In this document: positions 46,387 to 56,469 of the stretch, one piece after another | Layout of the letters: every line of letters begins with the position of its first letter | How positions within the stretch are numbered: the first letter of the stretch is position 1 | NCBI GenBank assembly: GCA_009773335.1 | Contig: WRPF01000005.1 | Location: forward strand, 18,153-82,152 | Length of the DNA stretch: 64,000 nt | Source of the DNA: Caulobacteraceae bacterium | GTDB lineage: Bacteria; Pseudomonadota; Alphaproteobacteria; Caulobacterales; Aquidulcibacteraceae | Reading direction: 5' to 3' | The notes under the pieces: model-generated | What the model saw: the letters and a program-made list of their open reading frames with translations, nothing else | Databases searched by the model: none | What the model was told of the DNA's origin: nothing | Translations under genes and position numbers: made by a program

Positions 46387-47885
46387 CCCGTCTCGATCTC
46401 GCCGCACTGCGCGCGATTCTCGAAGGCGAGAGCCGCCTTGCGCTTTCGGACGCCGACTGGAAGCGCGTCGACGCCTCCTCCGCCGCCGTCGCGCGCGTTC
46501 TTGAAACGGGCGACGCTGTCTACGGCGTGAACACCGGGTTCGGCCTGCTCGCGTCCACGCGGATCGCCGACGACAAGCTCGGCCAACTCCAGCGCAATCT
46601 TGTTCTCTCGCACTGCTGCGGCGTCGGCGCGCCATTGCCGGATCGCGTCGTGCGCCTCGCGATCGCGCTCAAGATCATCAGCCTGTCGCGCGGCCACTCC
46701 GGCGTGCGGCGTGTCGTTATCGAAGCGCTGCAGAAACTTCTGGCCGAAGAGGCCTATCCCGTCATCCCCTCGCAAGGCTCGGTCGGCGCTTCCGGCGATC
46801 TGGCGCCGCTTGCGCATCTGAGCGCGGCGCTGATCGGCGAAGGTCGAATCCGCCTGAAAGGCGTCGAGCATGATGCCGGCGCAGCGCTGGCGCACATCGG
46901 GCTTGAACCGCTGACGCTCGGTCCGAAGGAAGGCCTTGCGCTGCTGAACGGCACGCAGATTTCCACGGCGCTCGCGCTCGATGCCCTGCTGCGCGCGGAG
47001 GATGTGTTCAATGCCGCGCTGATCGCCGGTGCGCTGTCGGTCGATGCGCTCAAGGGCAGCGATGCGCCGTTCGATGCACGGATCCACGATGCACGGGGAC
47101 ACAACGGGCAGATCGACGTCGCGGCGACGATGCGCGACTTGCTCGCCGGTAGCGCGATCCGCGAGAGCCACATCGACTGCGACCGCGTGCAAGACCCCTA
47201 TTCCCTGCGTTGCCAGCCGCAGGTGATGGGCGCCTGCCTCGACGTGCTGCGTAATGCGGCTGGAACGCTTGTCATCGAGGCGAACGCGGCGACGGATAAC
47301 CCGCTGGTCTTCGCCGAAGATGACGCCGTTCTTTCCGGCGGCAATTTCCACGCCGAGCCCGTCGCCTTCGCCGCCGACATGATCGCCATCGCCACCGCCG
47401 AGATCGCCTCGATCAGCGAGCGTCGCCTCGCCATTCTCGTCGATCCCAAGATGAGCGGCCTGCCGGCCTTCCTCGTGAAGGACAGCGGCCTCAACTCGGG
47501 GTTCATGATCGCGCAGGTGACGGCGGCGGCGCTCGTCTCGGAGAACAAGACGCTCGCGCATCCGGCCAGCGTCGATTCCGTGCCCACGTCCGCCAACCAG
47601 GAAGACCATGTCTCGATGGCAACCTTCGCCGCCCGCAAGGCCGGCGACGTGGCGCGCAATGCGGCGCATGTCATCGCCATCGAACTGATGGCCGCAGCGC
47701 AGGGCATAGACTTCCACGCGCCGACCCGGACCTCGGCGCCGTTGCTCGCCGCGCACGGAAAGATCCGCGCCGCCGTCGCGCATCTCGATCAGGACCGCGC
47801 GCTTGCCGGCGACATCGCGGCCCTCTCCGCGCTGGTGGAGGCAGGCGCCTTCGGGCGACTGCTCTCCGTTAACGCCGCTGGTTGA
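46383..47885 (+). CDS. hutH: Histidine ammonia-lyase
   Basis: HutH deaminates L-histidine to urocanate, the first step of the pathway. The 500-residue protein has the Ala-Ser-Gly tripeptide in [14 protein letters not shown], which cyclises to the MIO electrophile. It also has the Tyr-containing YGVNTGFG and the C-terminal [11 protein letters not shown]. Its start overlaps the hutU stop. Neither hutC nor hutF is in the window, so regulation and the fate of formiminoglutamate depend on the hutG-like gene or on genes elsewhere. Confidence 0.97.
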   Translation: MTRLDLAALRAILEGESRLALSDADWKRVDASSAAVARVLETGDAVYGVNTGFGLLASTRIADDKLGQLQRNLVLSHCCGVGAPLPDRVVRLAIALKIISLSRGHSGVRRVVIEALQKLLAEEAYPVIPSQGSVGASGDLAPLAHLSAALIGEGRIRLKGVEHDAGAALAHIGLEPLTLGPKEGLALLNGTQISTALALDALLRAEDVFNAALIAGALSVDALKGSDAPFDARIHDARGHNGQIDVAATMRDLLAGSAIRESHIDCDRVQDPYSLRCQPQVMGACLDVLRNAAGTLVIEANAATDNPLVFAEDDAVLSGGNFHAEPVAFAADMIAIATAEIASISERRLAILVDPKMSGLPAFLVKDSGLNSGFMIAQVTAAALVSENKTLAHPASVDSVPTSANQEDHVSMATFAARKAGDVARNAAHVIAIELMAAAQGIDFHAPTRTSAPLLAAHGKIRAAVAHLDQDRALAGDIAALSALVEAGAFGRLLSVNAAG

Positions 47886-47915
47886 CGGAAGTCGCGGAAA
47901 CCGCTGCTTGGAGGC

Positions 47916-48682
<767 letters not shown>

Positions 48683-48686
<4 letters not shown>

Positions 48687-50203
48687 TCCGCTCCTTCGGC
48701 GGCTTCTTTTTCCTGCTCAGCCACGAGCTGCGACTGGCGTTCCGCACCCGCAAGGACGGCCAGCGCGGGGCGCGGATGGCGCTGCTTGCATTGCTGGGCC
48801 TGATGCTGCTGGGCGTCGGCTGGACGGTGGCGAAACTTCTGGCGCAATTCGAGCCGTCGCTGACGCCGCCTGTGCTCCTCGCGATGAGCGCGGCCATCCT
48901 CTTCGTCTCGACGCTGATGATCGGGCATGCGCTGATTGCAGCGACGGACGCGGTGTACACGCGTGGCGATCTCGATCTTCTTCTCTCTTCGCCCTTCTCG
49001 CCGTGGACGGTGATGACCGTTCGCGCGCTCGCCATCGCCGTGCAGGTGGCCACGACGTATGTGGTGATGATCTCGGGCGTGCTGATTTCGCTGGCGATTC
49101 TCGGCGCGTGGAAGTGGCTCGCGATCGGGCCTGCGCTGATCGGGCTCGCCTTGCTCATGACCGGCGGCGGCCTCGTCATCGCCATGGCGCTCTTCGCCAC
49201 CATCGGTCCGCGTGCGACGCGGGTCACGGCCCAGGTCATCGGCGCGCTTGTCGGCGCGTCGATCTTCCTCGCCTTCCAGTCGCAGCAGCTCGTCGCACGC
49301 GAGAACCGCGCCGACGTCATGCGCGATCTGTTCGACCGCGTCGCCAGCATCGACATGCCCGCATCGAGCCCGCTCTTCCTGCCCGCCCGCGCGTTCCTCG
49401 GCGATCCGCAGGCGCTGACGATCTGGACGGGCGGCGCCGCCCTTTTCTTCGCGCTGGCGGCGTTCTGGTTCAGCCGGCGCTTCACCTCCGATGCGGCCGC
49501 CGTGCTTGCGCTCGGCCCGAAGCGGCGGGCGTTCACGGCCCGGACGAAGGCGATCCGCGGCGGCGTGATGATTTCCTTGATGCGCAAGGAGTGGCGACTC
49601 ATCGCGCGCGATCCGGTGCTCCTGTCGCAGATCCTCCTGCAGCTGATATATATGGCGCCGCTGGTTTTCATTCTTGTGCGGTCGTCCGGCGACGGCGAAA
49701 TGCATGCGGGCATGTTCGGCCTGATGGCCGGCGCGATCACGGCGATCAGCGCGTCGCTCGGGGCGTCTCTCGCGTGGATCACGGTATCGGCGGAGGATGC
49801 GCCGGACCTTGTGGCGGCGGCGCCGGTGGAGCGGCGGGTGATCGAGCGGGGCAAGCTGCTTGCGGCGGCGGCGCCGGTGGTTTTGCTGGCAGGGGTTGCG
49901 GCGATCGCGATCGCGCGGATCGATCCGTTCGCGGGGCTGTGGACCATTCTCGGCGCGACGGCCGCGGCCGTTTCGGCCGGATACGTCGGAATCTGGCACC
50001 AGGAACAGGGCGCGCGGAAGGATTTCCGGCGGCGTCCCCGCGCCTCGTGGACGGCCCAGCTTGGCCAGAGCTTCGTCGCCATCGGCTGGGCGGGCGCGGC
50101 GGGCCTTGCCGCAGGGGGCCTTGCGCCCATCGCGATCATCCCAGGCGTCATCGCGCTCGGCATCCTGCTCGCGCTCGGCGAGAGCAGGCGGAAACCTGCT
50201 TAG
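48683..50203 (+). CDS. ABC-2-like permease, large membrane subunit
   Basis: This 506-residue polytopic protein has roughly ten to twelve hydrophobic segments (residues ~33-55, 68-90, 108-135, 142-180 and the 320-500 region). The MRKEWRLIARDPVLLSQILLQ stretch is typical of exporter permeases. Start GTG 48683 overlaps the ATPase stop. The pair forms a complete transporter of unknown cargo. Its end overlaps the convergent DUF3297 gene by 4 bases. Confidence 0.83.
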
Positions 50204-50445
50204 TCGGCGATATCGCGGAAGTACGGCTCCACCTCGCCCTGCAGCTTGAGCGTGAGCGGGTTGCCGAAGCGATCCTTCGTCGTGCCGACCGAAAGCCGCA
50301 CCCAGCCTTCGCTGACGCAGTATTCCTCAACATTGTTCTTCTCGACGCCACGAAAGCGCACGCCGACTCCGCGCTCCAGAACGGCGGCGTCGTAGTGGGG
50401 GCTCTTCTCGTTGGTCGACAGGCGATCGGGGGGCGTTTGTGACAT
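50200..50445 (-). CDS. DUF3297 family small protein
   Basis: This 81-residue protein matches DUF3297, a short family of proteobacteria with unknown function: SPHYDAAVLERGVGVRFRG, NNVEEYCVSEGWVRL and the C-terminal GNPLTLKLQGEVEPYF. The start ATG 50445 is where conservation begins; a longer upstream frame is unsupported. It is soluble with no signal peptide. Confidence 0.85.
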   Translation of the reverse strand: MSQTPPDRLSTNEKSPHYDAAVLERGVGVRFRGVEKNNVEEYCVSEGWVRLSVGTTKDRFGNPLTLKLQGEVEPYFRDIAD

Positions 50446-50623
50446 GGGGCGCGTGATAGCGGGGTTGGGTTGCGGGGACAAGTTGGGCGGGAGGGCGAGG
50501 TGTCGGAGAGTTGGACCGCGCGTCTTCAGACGCGCATGGACAGGCGGCGCCAGACTCCGTGGAATCTTGCGTTGCTCGAACACTGAAATGCGCGCCGGGA
50601 GGCGCGCGGTCCTGTTTCGATGG

Positions 50624-51118
50624 TCATGATGTGTCTGCCCCTTCCGCGGCAGGTGTCGGGGCGGTGAAGCCGGACACGGGCGTCGGCGCCACGCATATCG
50701 TGAGCCGTCCTGTCGAGACGGACTTCGGCACGCGGGCGATAGCGCGTTTCACAACCGCGTCGAGATCATCGAGCACGCGGCGCATTTGCGCGAAGCTCTT
50801 CAGCGCGATCCCGCGCGTGTAGAGCCGCACCATATCGATGCGTCGCTGCGCGTAGCGAAATCCTCGGGGAGTTGACGGCGGGCGCATCCAGCGTCGGCGC
50901 TGCTCCGTTTTGCGAAACCGCATCCGCGCACACATCATCATGAAGATGAGCTGGCGCAGCTCGCGTCGCGCTTCGAGGCGCATTCCGTTCAGCGCGATGC
51001 GTCCCTCGCGAAACCCGATCGCCTCCACCAGCCAGACAGCGATCTCCAGCAGCCAGAGTTTGAGACTCTGGGCGTGCGCTTGAAGATCGGTGCGTGTGAC
51101 GGGGGAGAAGATCTGCAT
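50624..51118 (-). CDS. Uncharacterised helical protein
   Basis: This 164-residue frame starts at ATG 51118. The N-terminal half is amphipathic and hydrophobic (LKLWLLEIAVWLVEAIGF). The middle is Arg-rich (MRFRKTEQRRRWMRPPSTPRGFRYAQRRIDMVRLYTRGI) and the tail is Pro/Ala-rich. I do not recognise the family. Codon usage looks coding but no ribosome-binding site is seen, so it may be a lineage-specific gene. Confidence 0.5.
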   Translation of the reverse strand: MQIFSPVTRTDLQAHAQSLKLWLLEIAVWLVEAIGFREGRIALNGMRLEARRELRQLIFMMMCARMRFRKTEQRRRWMRPPSTPRGFRYAQRRIDMVRLYTRGIALKSFAQMRRVLDDLDAVVKRAIARVPKSVSTGRLTICVAPTPVSGFTAPTPAAEGADTS

Positions 51119-51215
51119 GGGGTTGGTCCGTGGCCTTTCGGGCCTGTTGAAAACGCAGCGATGATCCCACAGCCCGGAACCCGGTCGGATAGATTGCGGA
51201 ACGCGCAGCACTTTT

Positions 51216-51339
51216 CCTCCCCCTGAAAGGGGGAGGCAAGAGGGGGTCGGCGCCGTGCGCGGTGACTGAATCACCTTGTCCTGCAACACTTCCGTCACCC
51301 CGTCAGACCCCCACCCGGCCTCCCCCTTGCTGGGGGAGG
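51216..51339. repeat. Paired GC-rich REP-like hairpins in inverted orientation
   Basis: Unit 1 is CCTCCCCCT, GAA, AGGGGGAGG (51216-51236) followed by GGGGGTC. Unit 2 is CCTCCCCC, TTGCT, GGGGGAGG (51319-51339), preceded by GACCCCC. The second is therefore an inverted copy of the first, about 80 bases apart, like a REP doublet. It occupies most of the ~300-base gap 51119-51426, where I see no gene. Confidence 0.65.
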
Positions 51340-51426
51340 AGGCGCGAAATGTGTGGCGATCGGTGCGGGAACACGCGCGTTCGTTCCCCCTAATTTCCGG
51401 TCATGTCGGCGTTCACGCCGCCGCGG

Positions 51427-51885
51427 CTAAACCGCCTTGACCTTTCTGAGACCCCACAGCGTCAGCACGCAGACCAGCACCATCGCCACCGAGAGTGAGA
51501 TCAGCAACGCGGCGACAATCAGTTCCGCCGCAGGGCTTCCCACCGCGCCGTGACCGGCCATCGGCATCATGCCTGCGGCGCCCCACACGGCCGACAGGAG
51601 CGTGGCCAGCCAGTTCGCGAATGTTCCATAGAGCGCGGCGTAGAAGGTCAGACTGCCAGCCCAGCGCGCCAGCGTCAGGCGGCCCCAGATCAGGCCCAGC
51701 GCGACGAGGAACAGCCCGTTCATCACGCCCTCAAGATGGCTGGCGAGGCCGAGGCGGGGCGCCGGCAGCAGAGGCGTGGCGAAACCCGTCAGCAGCCCCA
51801 GCAGAAACAGCGCGATGCCAGCCCTGATCAGCGTCCGGTCTGGCGATGCGACCCCGAAAACCCCCCGCCCCAAAACCTCCGGCAT
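51427..51885 (-). CDS. Hydroxylaminobenzene mutase-like membrane protein
   Basis: This 152-residue protein has four hydrophobic helices and the motifs HLEGVMNGLFLVALGL, FYAALYGTFANWLATLLSAVWG and MMPMAGHG. They match the HabA/HabB hydroxylaminobenzene mutase and styrene oxide isomerase-like family. Characterised members rearrange hydroxylaminobenzene to 2-aminophenol. No nitroreductase is adjacent, so the physiological reaction is open. ATG 51885 has GGAGGG 4-5 bases upstream; ATG 51897 is an alternative. Confidence 0.72.
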   Translation of the reverse strand: MPEVLGRGVFGVASPDRTLIRAGIALFLLGLLTGFATPLLPAPRLGLASHLEGVMNGLFLVALGLIWGRLTLARWAGSLTFYAALYGTFANWLATLLSAVWGAAGMMPMAGHGAVGSPAAELIVAALLISLSVAMVLVCVLTLWGLRKVKAV

Positions 51886-51959
51886 GCCGCCCTCCATGAT
51901 CGCGCCAGCTTATCGGCGCAACGCGCGCAATCAACGGTCGGCGAAGATCCTCCAGCCCT

Positions 51960-52385
51960 CTACGCCGCCCCCACCCGCTTGCCGCTCGCCTTGTCGAAGA
52001 ACGACAGCAGCAGGATCCGGAACTGCAGCGGCGCGCTCTGCGGGATCACGGGCGGGCGGCCGGCGGCGCCGTAGCCGAGCTCGTGCGGAAACGTCGCGAC
52101 GATCTCGTCGCCGGGCCGCATCTGCTGGATCGCTTCGGAAAAGCCCTTCACGACGGCGTTCAGCGGAAACTCCGCCGGGCTGTTGCGTGCGAACGAGGAG
52201 TCGAAAATGCTCCCGTCGGCGAGCTTGCCTTCGTAGTGGACGAGCACCGAGGCGCTCGCCTCGGGACGGGGCAGCGTTTGATCGGCGCCGAGGCTCAGCC
52301 GTTCCACGAGGAGGCCCGAGGCGAACGCCTCGACGCCAGGCTGGGCGCGCACGCGTTCGAGAAAGGCCGCACTGTCCGTCGTCAT
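51960..52385 (-). CDS. FKBP-type peptidyl-prolyl cis-trans isomerase
   Basis: This 141-residue protein has an FKBP domain: VLVHYEGKLADGSIFDSSFARN, then VVKGFSEAIQQMRPGDEIVATFPHELGYG. A short N-terminal helical extension (SAAFLERVRAQPGVEAFASGL) resembles FklB/Mip-type proteins. There is no signal peptide, so it is probably cytoplasmic. The start is ATG 52385. It follows the hypothetical gene upstream by 13 bases and is probably co-transcribed. Confidence 0.9.
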   Translation of the reverse strand: MTTDSAAFLERVRAQPGVEAFASGLLVERLSLGADQTLPRPEASASVLVHYEGKLADGSIFDSSFARNSPAEFPLNAVVKGFSEAIQQMRPGDEIVATFPHELGYGAAGRPPVIPQSAPLQFRILLLSFFDKASGKRVGAA

Positions 52386-52398
52386 CAGTTTTCTCCGT

Positions 52399-53409
52399 TT
52401 ATTTTTGCGCTGCAGGCGCGGCCACTGCGCGCAGCGGCGTCGCGTAGCGCGCCAGCGCCTGCTGGTCGAGCACGACGATGCGCCAGCGCGCGAGACGTCG
52501 CTGGTCACCCATGGCGTTGTCCAGTTCGGCGCGGATGGTGAGGCCGCAGCGGCCGTCCCATGTCGGCGTTTCCGCCGGATCGACCTTCGCGTTTTTCACG
52601 CACGCCGCCACCTTGAAACCCGTCGCCATGTAGCCGGCCATGTCGAGGAGATAGCTCGCTGTGCCTTCGCGCGGCTTCACGCGCAGCGGCTTGCCGTCGG
52701 GATCGTAGCTCCACGTGAGCACGCGCTGGCTGACGGCGGGATCGCGCGTTTCGTGCGGCGTGCCGTAGTGGGCGACGAGTTCGCCCTCGACGCTCTGGCG
52801 CGCAGGGCCTTCGCCGACGTCGTAGAATTTTTCCTGCCACACGCCGGCCGCGCGCTCCTGCCCCGGCGACCCGAAGAAGGCGACGGTGATCGTCTCCTGC
52901 CCGCGCACGGCCTTCATGATCGGGCGCGTCTGGCGGCCCTTGCCAGTGACGCCGTTGGCGAGCGTCGTGCGCTTGATCTCGTAGTCTTCGGAGACGCACT
53001 TCAGCGTTTCTTCCGCGTCCGTCCACGTCATCGCCGCGCGCACGCCGAGCACGTCGTCGGCCGGATAGCCGATCGGACGCGTGGGCACCGAGACGATCGG
53101 CGGGCAGCGGCGCTGCGCCTTCAGCAACGCGGCCTGTTCGGCGGTAGTCTTCCGCGGATCGGTGACGGCGATGACGACGATGGCGAGCGTGCCGAGCAGC
53201 ACCGCGATGCCGAGGCTCCAGCCGAGCGCGCGCGCCATCTCGCCCGTGGCGCCATTGGGATGGCCAGAAACCGGCGCAGACTCCGGCGCCTTCGCGACCG
53301 GCGCGGGCTTCGGCGGACGCGCCTTCCAGTCACGGGCGGCCGCGCTGAGGAACCAGATCGCCCCCGCCAGGCACGCCAGCGTGAAGCCGATGTTGAAGAT
53401 GACGTCCAT
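52399..53409 (-). CDS. Uncharacterised membrane-anchored protein
   Basis: This 336-residue protein has two transmembrane segments (residues ~4-25 and ~61-83) joined by a Pro/Ala-rich linker (PPKPAPVAKAPESAPVSG), then a soluble domain of about 250 residues. The soluble domain has four Cys residues (near QRRCPP, LKCVSE, AACVKN and GRCGLT) that may form two disulfides, placing it in the periplasm. I do not recognise the domain. It is the first gene of a pair with the FKBP isomerase. Confidence 0.6.
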   Translation of the reverse strand: MDVIFNIGFTLACLAGAIWFLSAAARDWKARPPKPAPVAKAPESAPVSGHPNGATGEMARALGWSLGIAVLLGTLAIVVIAVTDPRKTTAEQAALLKAQRRCPPIVSVPTRPIGYPADDVLGVRAAMTWTDAEETLKCVSEDYEIKRTTLANGVTGKGRQTRPIMKAVRGQETITVAFFGSPGQERAAGVWQEKFYDVGEGPARQSVEGELVAHYGTPHETRDPAVSQRVLTWSYDPDGKPLRVKPREGTASYLLDMAGYMATGFKVAACVKNAKVDPAETPTWDGRCGLTIRAELDNAMGDQRRLARWRIVVLDQQALARYATPLRAVAAPAAQK

Positions 53410-53467
53410 GACCCCCCGCCGATCTTGCGGAGCGTCGCCTTACCCCGGGACGCGCCGAAATGGAAAC

Positions 53468-54820
53468 CTAGGCTGTAGCCAGCGCCTTCTCGCGCCCGCG
53501 CCAGCGGGCCTGCGCCATGACCGCGAACATCGCCGCCTGCACGAGGCCGGAGGCGATCGACAGGAGATGCGAGGTCAGCCCCGCCTCCGGCTGGACGATG
53601 AACAGGCCGTTCGCCGCGTCGAGGTTGGCGATGCCGAGCACGGCGGGACCGGCGAAGCACAGGAGCGCGATGGTCAGCAGCGCCGCGAAATCACCGCGCC
53701 GCTGGTTCGCGCCGAGGTGGAAGAAGGCGAAGATCGCGGTCTCACGCAGCAGGAATGCAAACGCCGCGAACCCTACGAGCCACGACACAGGCTTTTCCTG
53801 CACGCCGGGCGCGACGAAGGCGACGACCGCAAGCGCGCACGCCGCAAGGAACGCCACGATCAGTCCGGAAAACGCCGACGGCCAGTAGCGGCCCGCGCCC
53901 TTCGCGCCTGTGCGCAGCCGCGCGCCGAGCGCGCGCCACGCGACGAAATCCTTCGGCTCGACAAGCAATGTCGCCAGCACGAGGCCGTGGACGATGGCGT
54001 ACACGCTGATCAGTCTTCCGAGCGTGTTGTCCGCCAGTCCCCCGAGCAGCAACGCCGGCGCGAGCAGGAAGAGCGGATACCAGAGCGGATTCGCCGGAGC
54101 CTGCAGCTCCACGCGCATCAGCCGCCACGCAGTGAGGAACGCCCACACCACGAGCACGCCGAGCGAAATGTAGCCCCACGTCTCCCACGGCAGCGACACG
54201 CCCCACCATTGCGTCGCCTGCATCGCGTCGCCGTCCGCTGACATCCGGCGCACCGTACCGACCATGCCGCCGCCGCTCAGCTCCGACCCCGACTGGAAAG
54301 CGACGATGCCGGCGATCGTGAACACGAAGGCGTCGACACGGTCACGGCCCCGTCCGCGTCGCACCACCGCAAGGCTCACCGCCAGCGCGACCGCGTGCGC
54401 GAAAACGCCCAGCAGGACGAGCTTTCCCGCCATCTCCGCCGCCGTCGCCCAGTCCTGCCCAGCCGCATGGCCGAACATCGCCACGCCGAGGCAGATCAGG
54501 CCGCCGAACCACACGTAGGACGTGGCGCCGAACAGCTTGCCGAGCGTCATCGCCATCGGCGACAACGCGGAAAGACGCTGGAAATCCCATGTCCGCTCGC
54601 GGATTTCATCGGCCACCGAACGGCCCGCCTTGAACGATCCCCACAGGCCGACGATGACGCCGAAGAGCCCTTCGGCAATGCCGGCGAGGGCGGCCGGTCT
54701 GTCGGCGTCGCCTGCGGCGAACCAGGTGATCGCGAAGATGACGCCGAGCACCACCGCCATCAGCATGAGCCGCGTCGGCGAGATTTCGAGCCACAGATTG
54801 CGTTTGAATTCGGGGTTCAT
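53468..54820 (-). CDS. ABC-2-type permease
   Basis: This 450-residue polytopic protein has about twelve hydrophobic segments and the ABC-2 arrangement, with an N-terminal cytoplasmic WLEISPTRLMLMAVVLG helix and GSFKAGRSVADEIRERTWDFQRLSALSP. The start ATG 54820 overlaps the ATPase end by 4 bases. It forms an exporter with the ATPase upstream, distinct from the 47.9-50.2 kb pair. The cargo is unknown. Confidence 0.8.
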   Translation of the reverse strand: MNPEFKRNLWLEISPTRLMLMAVVLGVIFAITWFAAGDADRPAALAGIAEGLFGVIVGLWGSFKAGRSVADEIRERTWDFQRLSALSPMAMTLGKLFGATSYVWFGGLICLGVAMFGHAAGQDWATAAEMAGKLVLLGVFAHAVALAVSLAVVRRGRGRDRVDAFVFTIAGIVAFQSGSELSGGGMVGTVRRMSADGDAMQATQWWGVSLPWETWGYISLGVLVVWAFLTAWRLMRVELQAPANPLWYPLFLLAPALLLGGLADNTLGRLISVYAIVHGLVLATLLVEPKDFVAWRALGARLRTGAKGAGRYWPSAFSGLIVAFLAACALAVVAFVAPGVQEKPVSWLVGFAAFAFLLRETAIFAFFHLGANQRRGDFAALLTIALLCFAGPAVLGIANLDAANGLFIVQPEAGLTSHLLSIASGLVQAAMFAVMAQARWRGREKALATA

Positions 54821-55758
54821 GCGCGGCCTCCCGCCTGCACGCCAGAAGCCATTACGCCAGAAGACTGGGCGGCCATGTAGGCGGCTTCGAGCGACACACG
54901 CTCCTCGGCGAACGTGGCGACGTGGAAATTGTCGAGGACGAGCGCGCGCAGCAGCGTGGCGTTGCCCTCCGCGCCGCCGTCCAGCGTGATCAGTCCGCCC
55001 GATGCGTCGGCGTTTTCAACCTTGACGCCCGCCTGCGCGGCGATGCTTGCAGGAAAGCGTTGATCGGTCCGCGCCAGTGTGATGCGCACACGCACCGCGC
55101 CGCCCGCAGACACAGGCCCATCGCCGATGAGCGCGCCGTCGCGCATCACCAGCATGGCGGTGGAATAGTCCTCAAGCTCCGCAAGGATGTGCGAGGAAAC
55201 GATGATCGCCATCCCGCCTTTCGCCAGCGAGGTGATGAGTGCGGAAAGGCTGCGCCGCGCCTCGGGATCAAGCCCCGCTGCGGGCTCGTCGAGCAGCAGC
55301 GCGGCCGGTTCGTGGACGATGGTCTGGCCGATGGCGAGGCGCTGGCGCAGGCCGCGCGACAGCTCCGAGGCGCGCGACTTCACGCGATCTGCAAGCCCGA
55401 TCCGCTCGACGGTGCGCTTCATCGCCTCGCGCGCCTTCGCGCCGGTCACGCGTCGCGCGTTTGCAGCGTAGAGAAGGTTCTGCTCGACGGTGAGTTCGTC
55501 ATAGAGCCCGTAGAAATCCGGCAGATAACCCACCTTCTCGTGCACGCGGCGCGGATCGTCCTGCGTGTCGATCCCGTCGATGCGCACGGCGCCCGAGAAC
55601 GGCCGGTCGAGCGCCGCGAGACAGCGCAGCAGCGTCGTCTTGCCCGCGCCGTTGGGCCCCACGAGCGCCAGCACCTGCCCGCGCTCGGCCTTGAACCTGA
55701 CCCCGCGCAGCGCGCGCTTGGTCGGGTAGTCGTACACGACGTCTTCGACTTCGATCAT
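54817..55758 (-). CDS. ABC transporter ATPase
   Basis: This 313-residue ATPase has Walker A GPNGAGKTTLLRC, the signature LSRGLRQRLAIGQTIV and Walker B LLLDEPAAGLDPEARR. A C-terminal extension of about 100 residues (VRVRITLARTDQRF onward) is typical of ABC-2 exporter ATPases. The start is ATG 55758. It is first in the two-gene operon. The divergent gap to the next gene (55759-56142) contains the promoter described at 56060-56093 and otherwise nothing I recognise. Confidence 0.9.
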   Translation of the reverse strand: MIEVEDVVYDYPTKRALRGVRFKAERGQVLALVGPNGAGKTTLLRCLAALDRPFSGAVRIDGIDTQDDPRRVHEKVGYLPDFYGLYDELTVEQNLLYAANARRVTGAKAREAMKRTVERIGLADRVKSRASELSRGLRQRLAIGQTIVHEPAALLLDEPAAGLDPEARRSLSALITSLAKGGMAIIVSSHILAELEDYSTAMLVMRDGALIGDGPVSAGGAVRVRITLARTDQRFPASIAAQAGVKVENADASGGLITLDGGAEGNATLLRALVLDNFHVATFAEERVSLEAAYMAAQSSGVMASGVQAGGRA

Positions 55759-56059
55759 TCCATGACACTACAGCAATGTTCCGGGCGGAACCATGGCGGC
55801 GGTTCACCGCCCGCCCGGATGGCGCGCCGGCAATTCGGCATGGGGTCTCAGTTTGAGGGGCCTGCTGGGGTCTTTGACCAAAATCGGTCCAGGGGCAGCC
55901 ACGCGCCCGCGGACCGCCGCAAGGCAGGAATTCGCCGATAAGGGCCATTGCCGCTCAGCCCACGAATCGCCAACCTTTTCGGTCTTGGGCGATCGGCGCC
56001 GTAGCCGCGTATCCATCTCGCGATGGCCAACTCGGTGCGCGCTCGGAAACCGCGGTGCG

Positions 56060-56093
56060 CGCCTTGATCCAACGCAAGGCGTCACCCTGTAAT
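56060..56093 (+). promoter_or_regulatory. Promoter with overlapping inverted repeat before the SHOCT cluster
   Basis: TTGATC (56064-56069) and TGTAAT (56088-56093) form a plausible -35/-10 pair with an 18-base spacer. A perfect inverted repeat, CGCCTTG (56060-56066) and CAAGGCG (56075-56081), overlaps the -35. This geometry suits a repressor or a MerR-type activator. The SHOCT gene starts about 50 bases downstream. Confidence 0.4.
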
Positions 56094-56142
56094 TGACGGA
56101 GAAGAGAGACACTCTCTGCGCGGCATTCCGCGGAGGAACACA

Positions 56143-56466
56143 TTGCGAAACGCAATTATCATAACCGCATCGATGACCGTCTTCTTCGGGATTTCAGGCT
56201 GCGCGGAGACGCCTGCTGATCGCTACGGCCCGCACATGATGTGGTGGGGAGGATACGGCATGTTCCTGGGACCGGTATTCCTGATCATCGGTCTTGCCGT
56301 GGCGATTTCGCTCGCGCTCCTTCTGGCGCGCTCGTTCGGCGATGCGCAGGGCCATGCCGCGCCGCCCCTCAACAAGACGCCTGTCGACATTCTCAAGGAG
56401 CGCTTCGCTCGCGGCGAAATCGACAAGGAGGAGTTCGAGGACCGGCGTCGCACGCTCGGTGAGTAG
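56143..56466 (+). CDS. SHOCT-domain small membrane lipoprotein
   Basis: This 107-residue protein has a signal with lipobox GISGC (Cys ~20), a Met/Trp-rich stretch (GPHMMWWGGYGMFLG), a transmembrane helix (~45-66) and a C-terminal SHOCT domain (DILKERFARGEIDKEEFEDRRRTL). The start is TTG 56143 behind GGAGGAA. SHOCT proteins of this type are frequent in metal-stress clusters. It is followed three bases later by the methyltransferase gene. Confidence 0.8.
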   Translation: MRNAIIITASMTVFFGISGCAETPADRYGPHMMWWGGYGMFLGPVFLIIGLAVAISLALLLARSFGDAQGHAAPPLNKTPVDILKERFARGEIDKEEFEDRRRTLGE

Positions 56467-56469
56467 GGC

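Noticed and set aside
43258..46635. A 1125-codon open frame on the minus strand
   Set aside because: It lies antisense to hutI and hutU, which have full-length, motif-complete products. The translation is low-complexity Arg/Ala/His-rich, as expected from GC-rich third positions.
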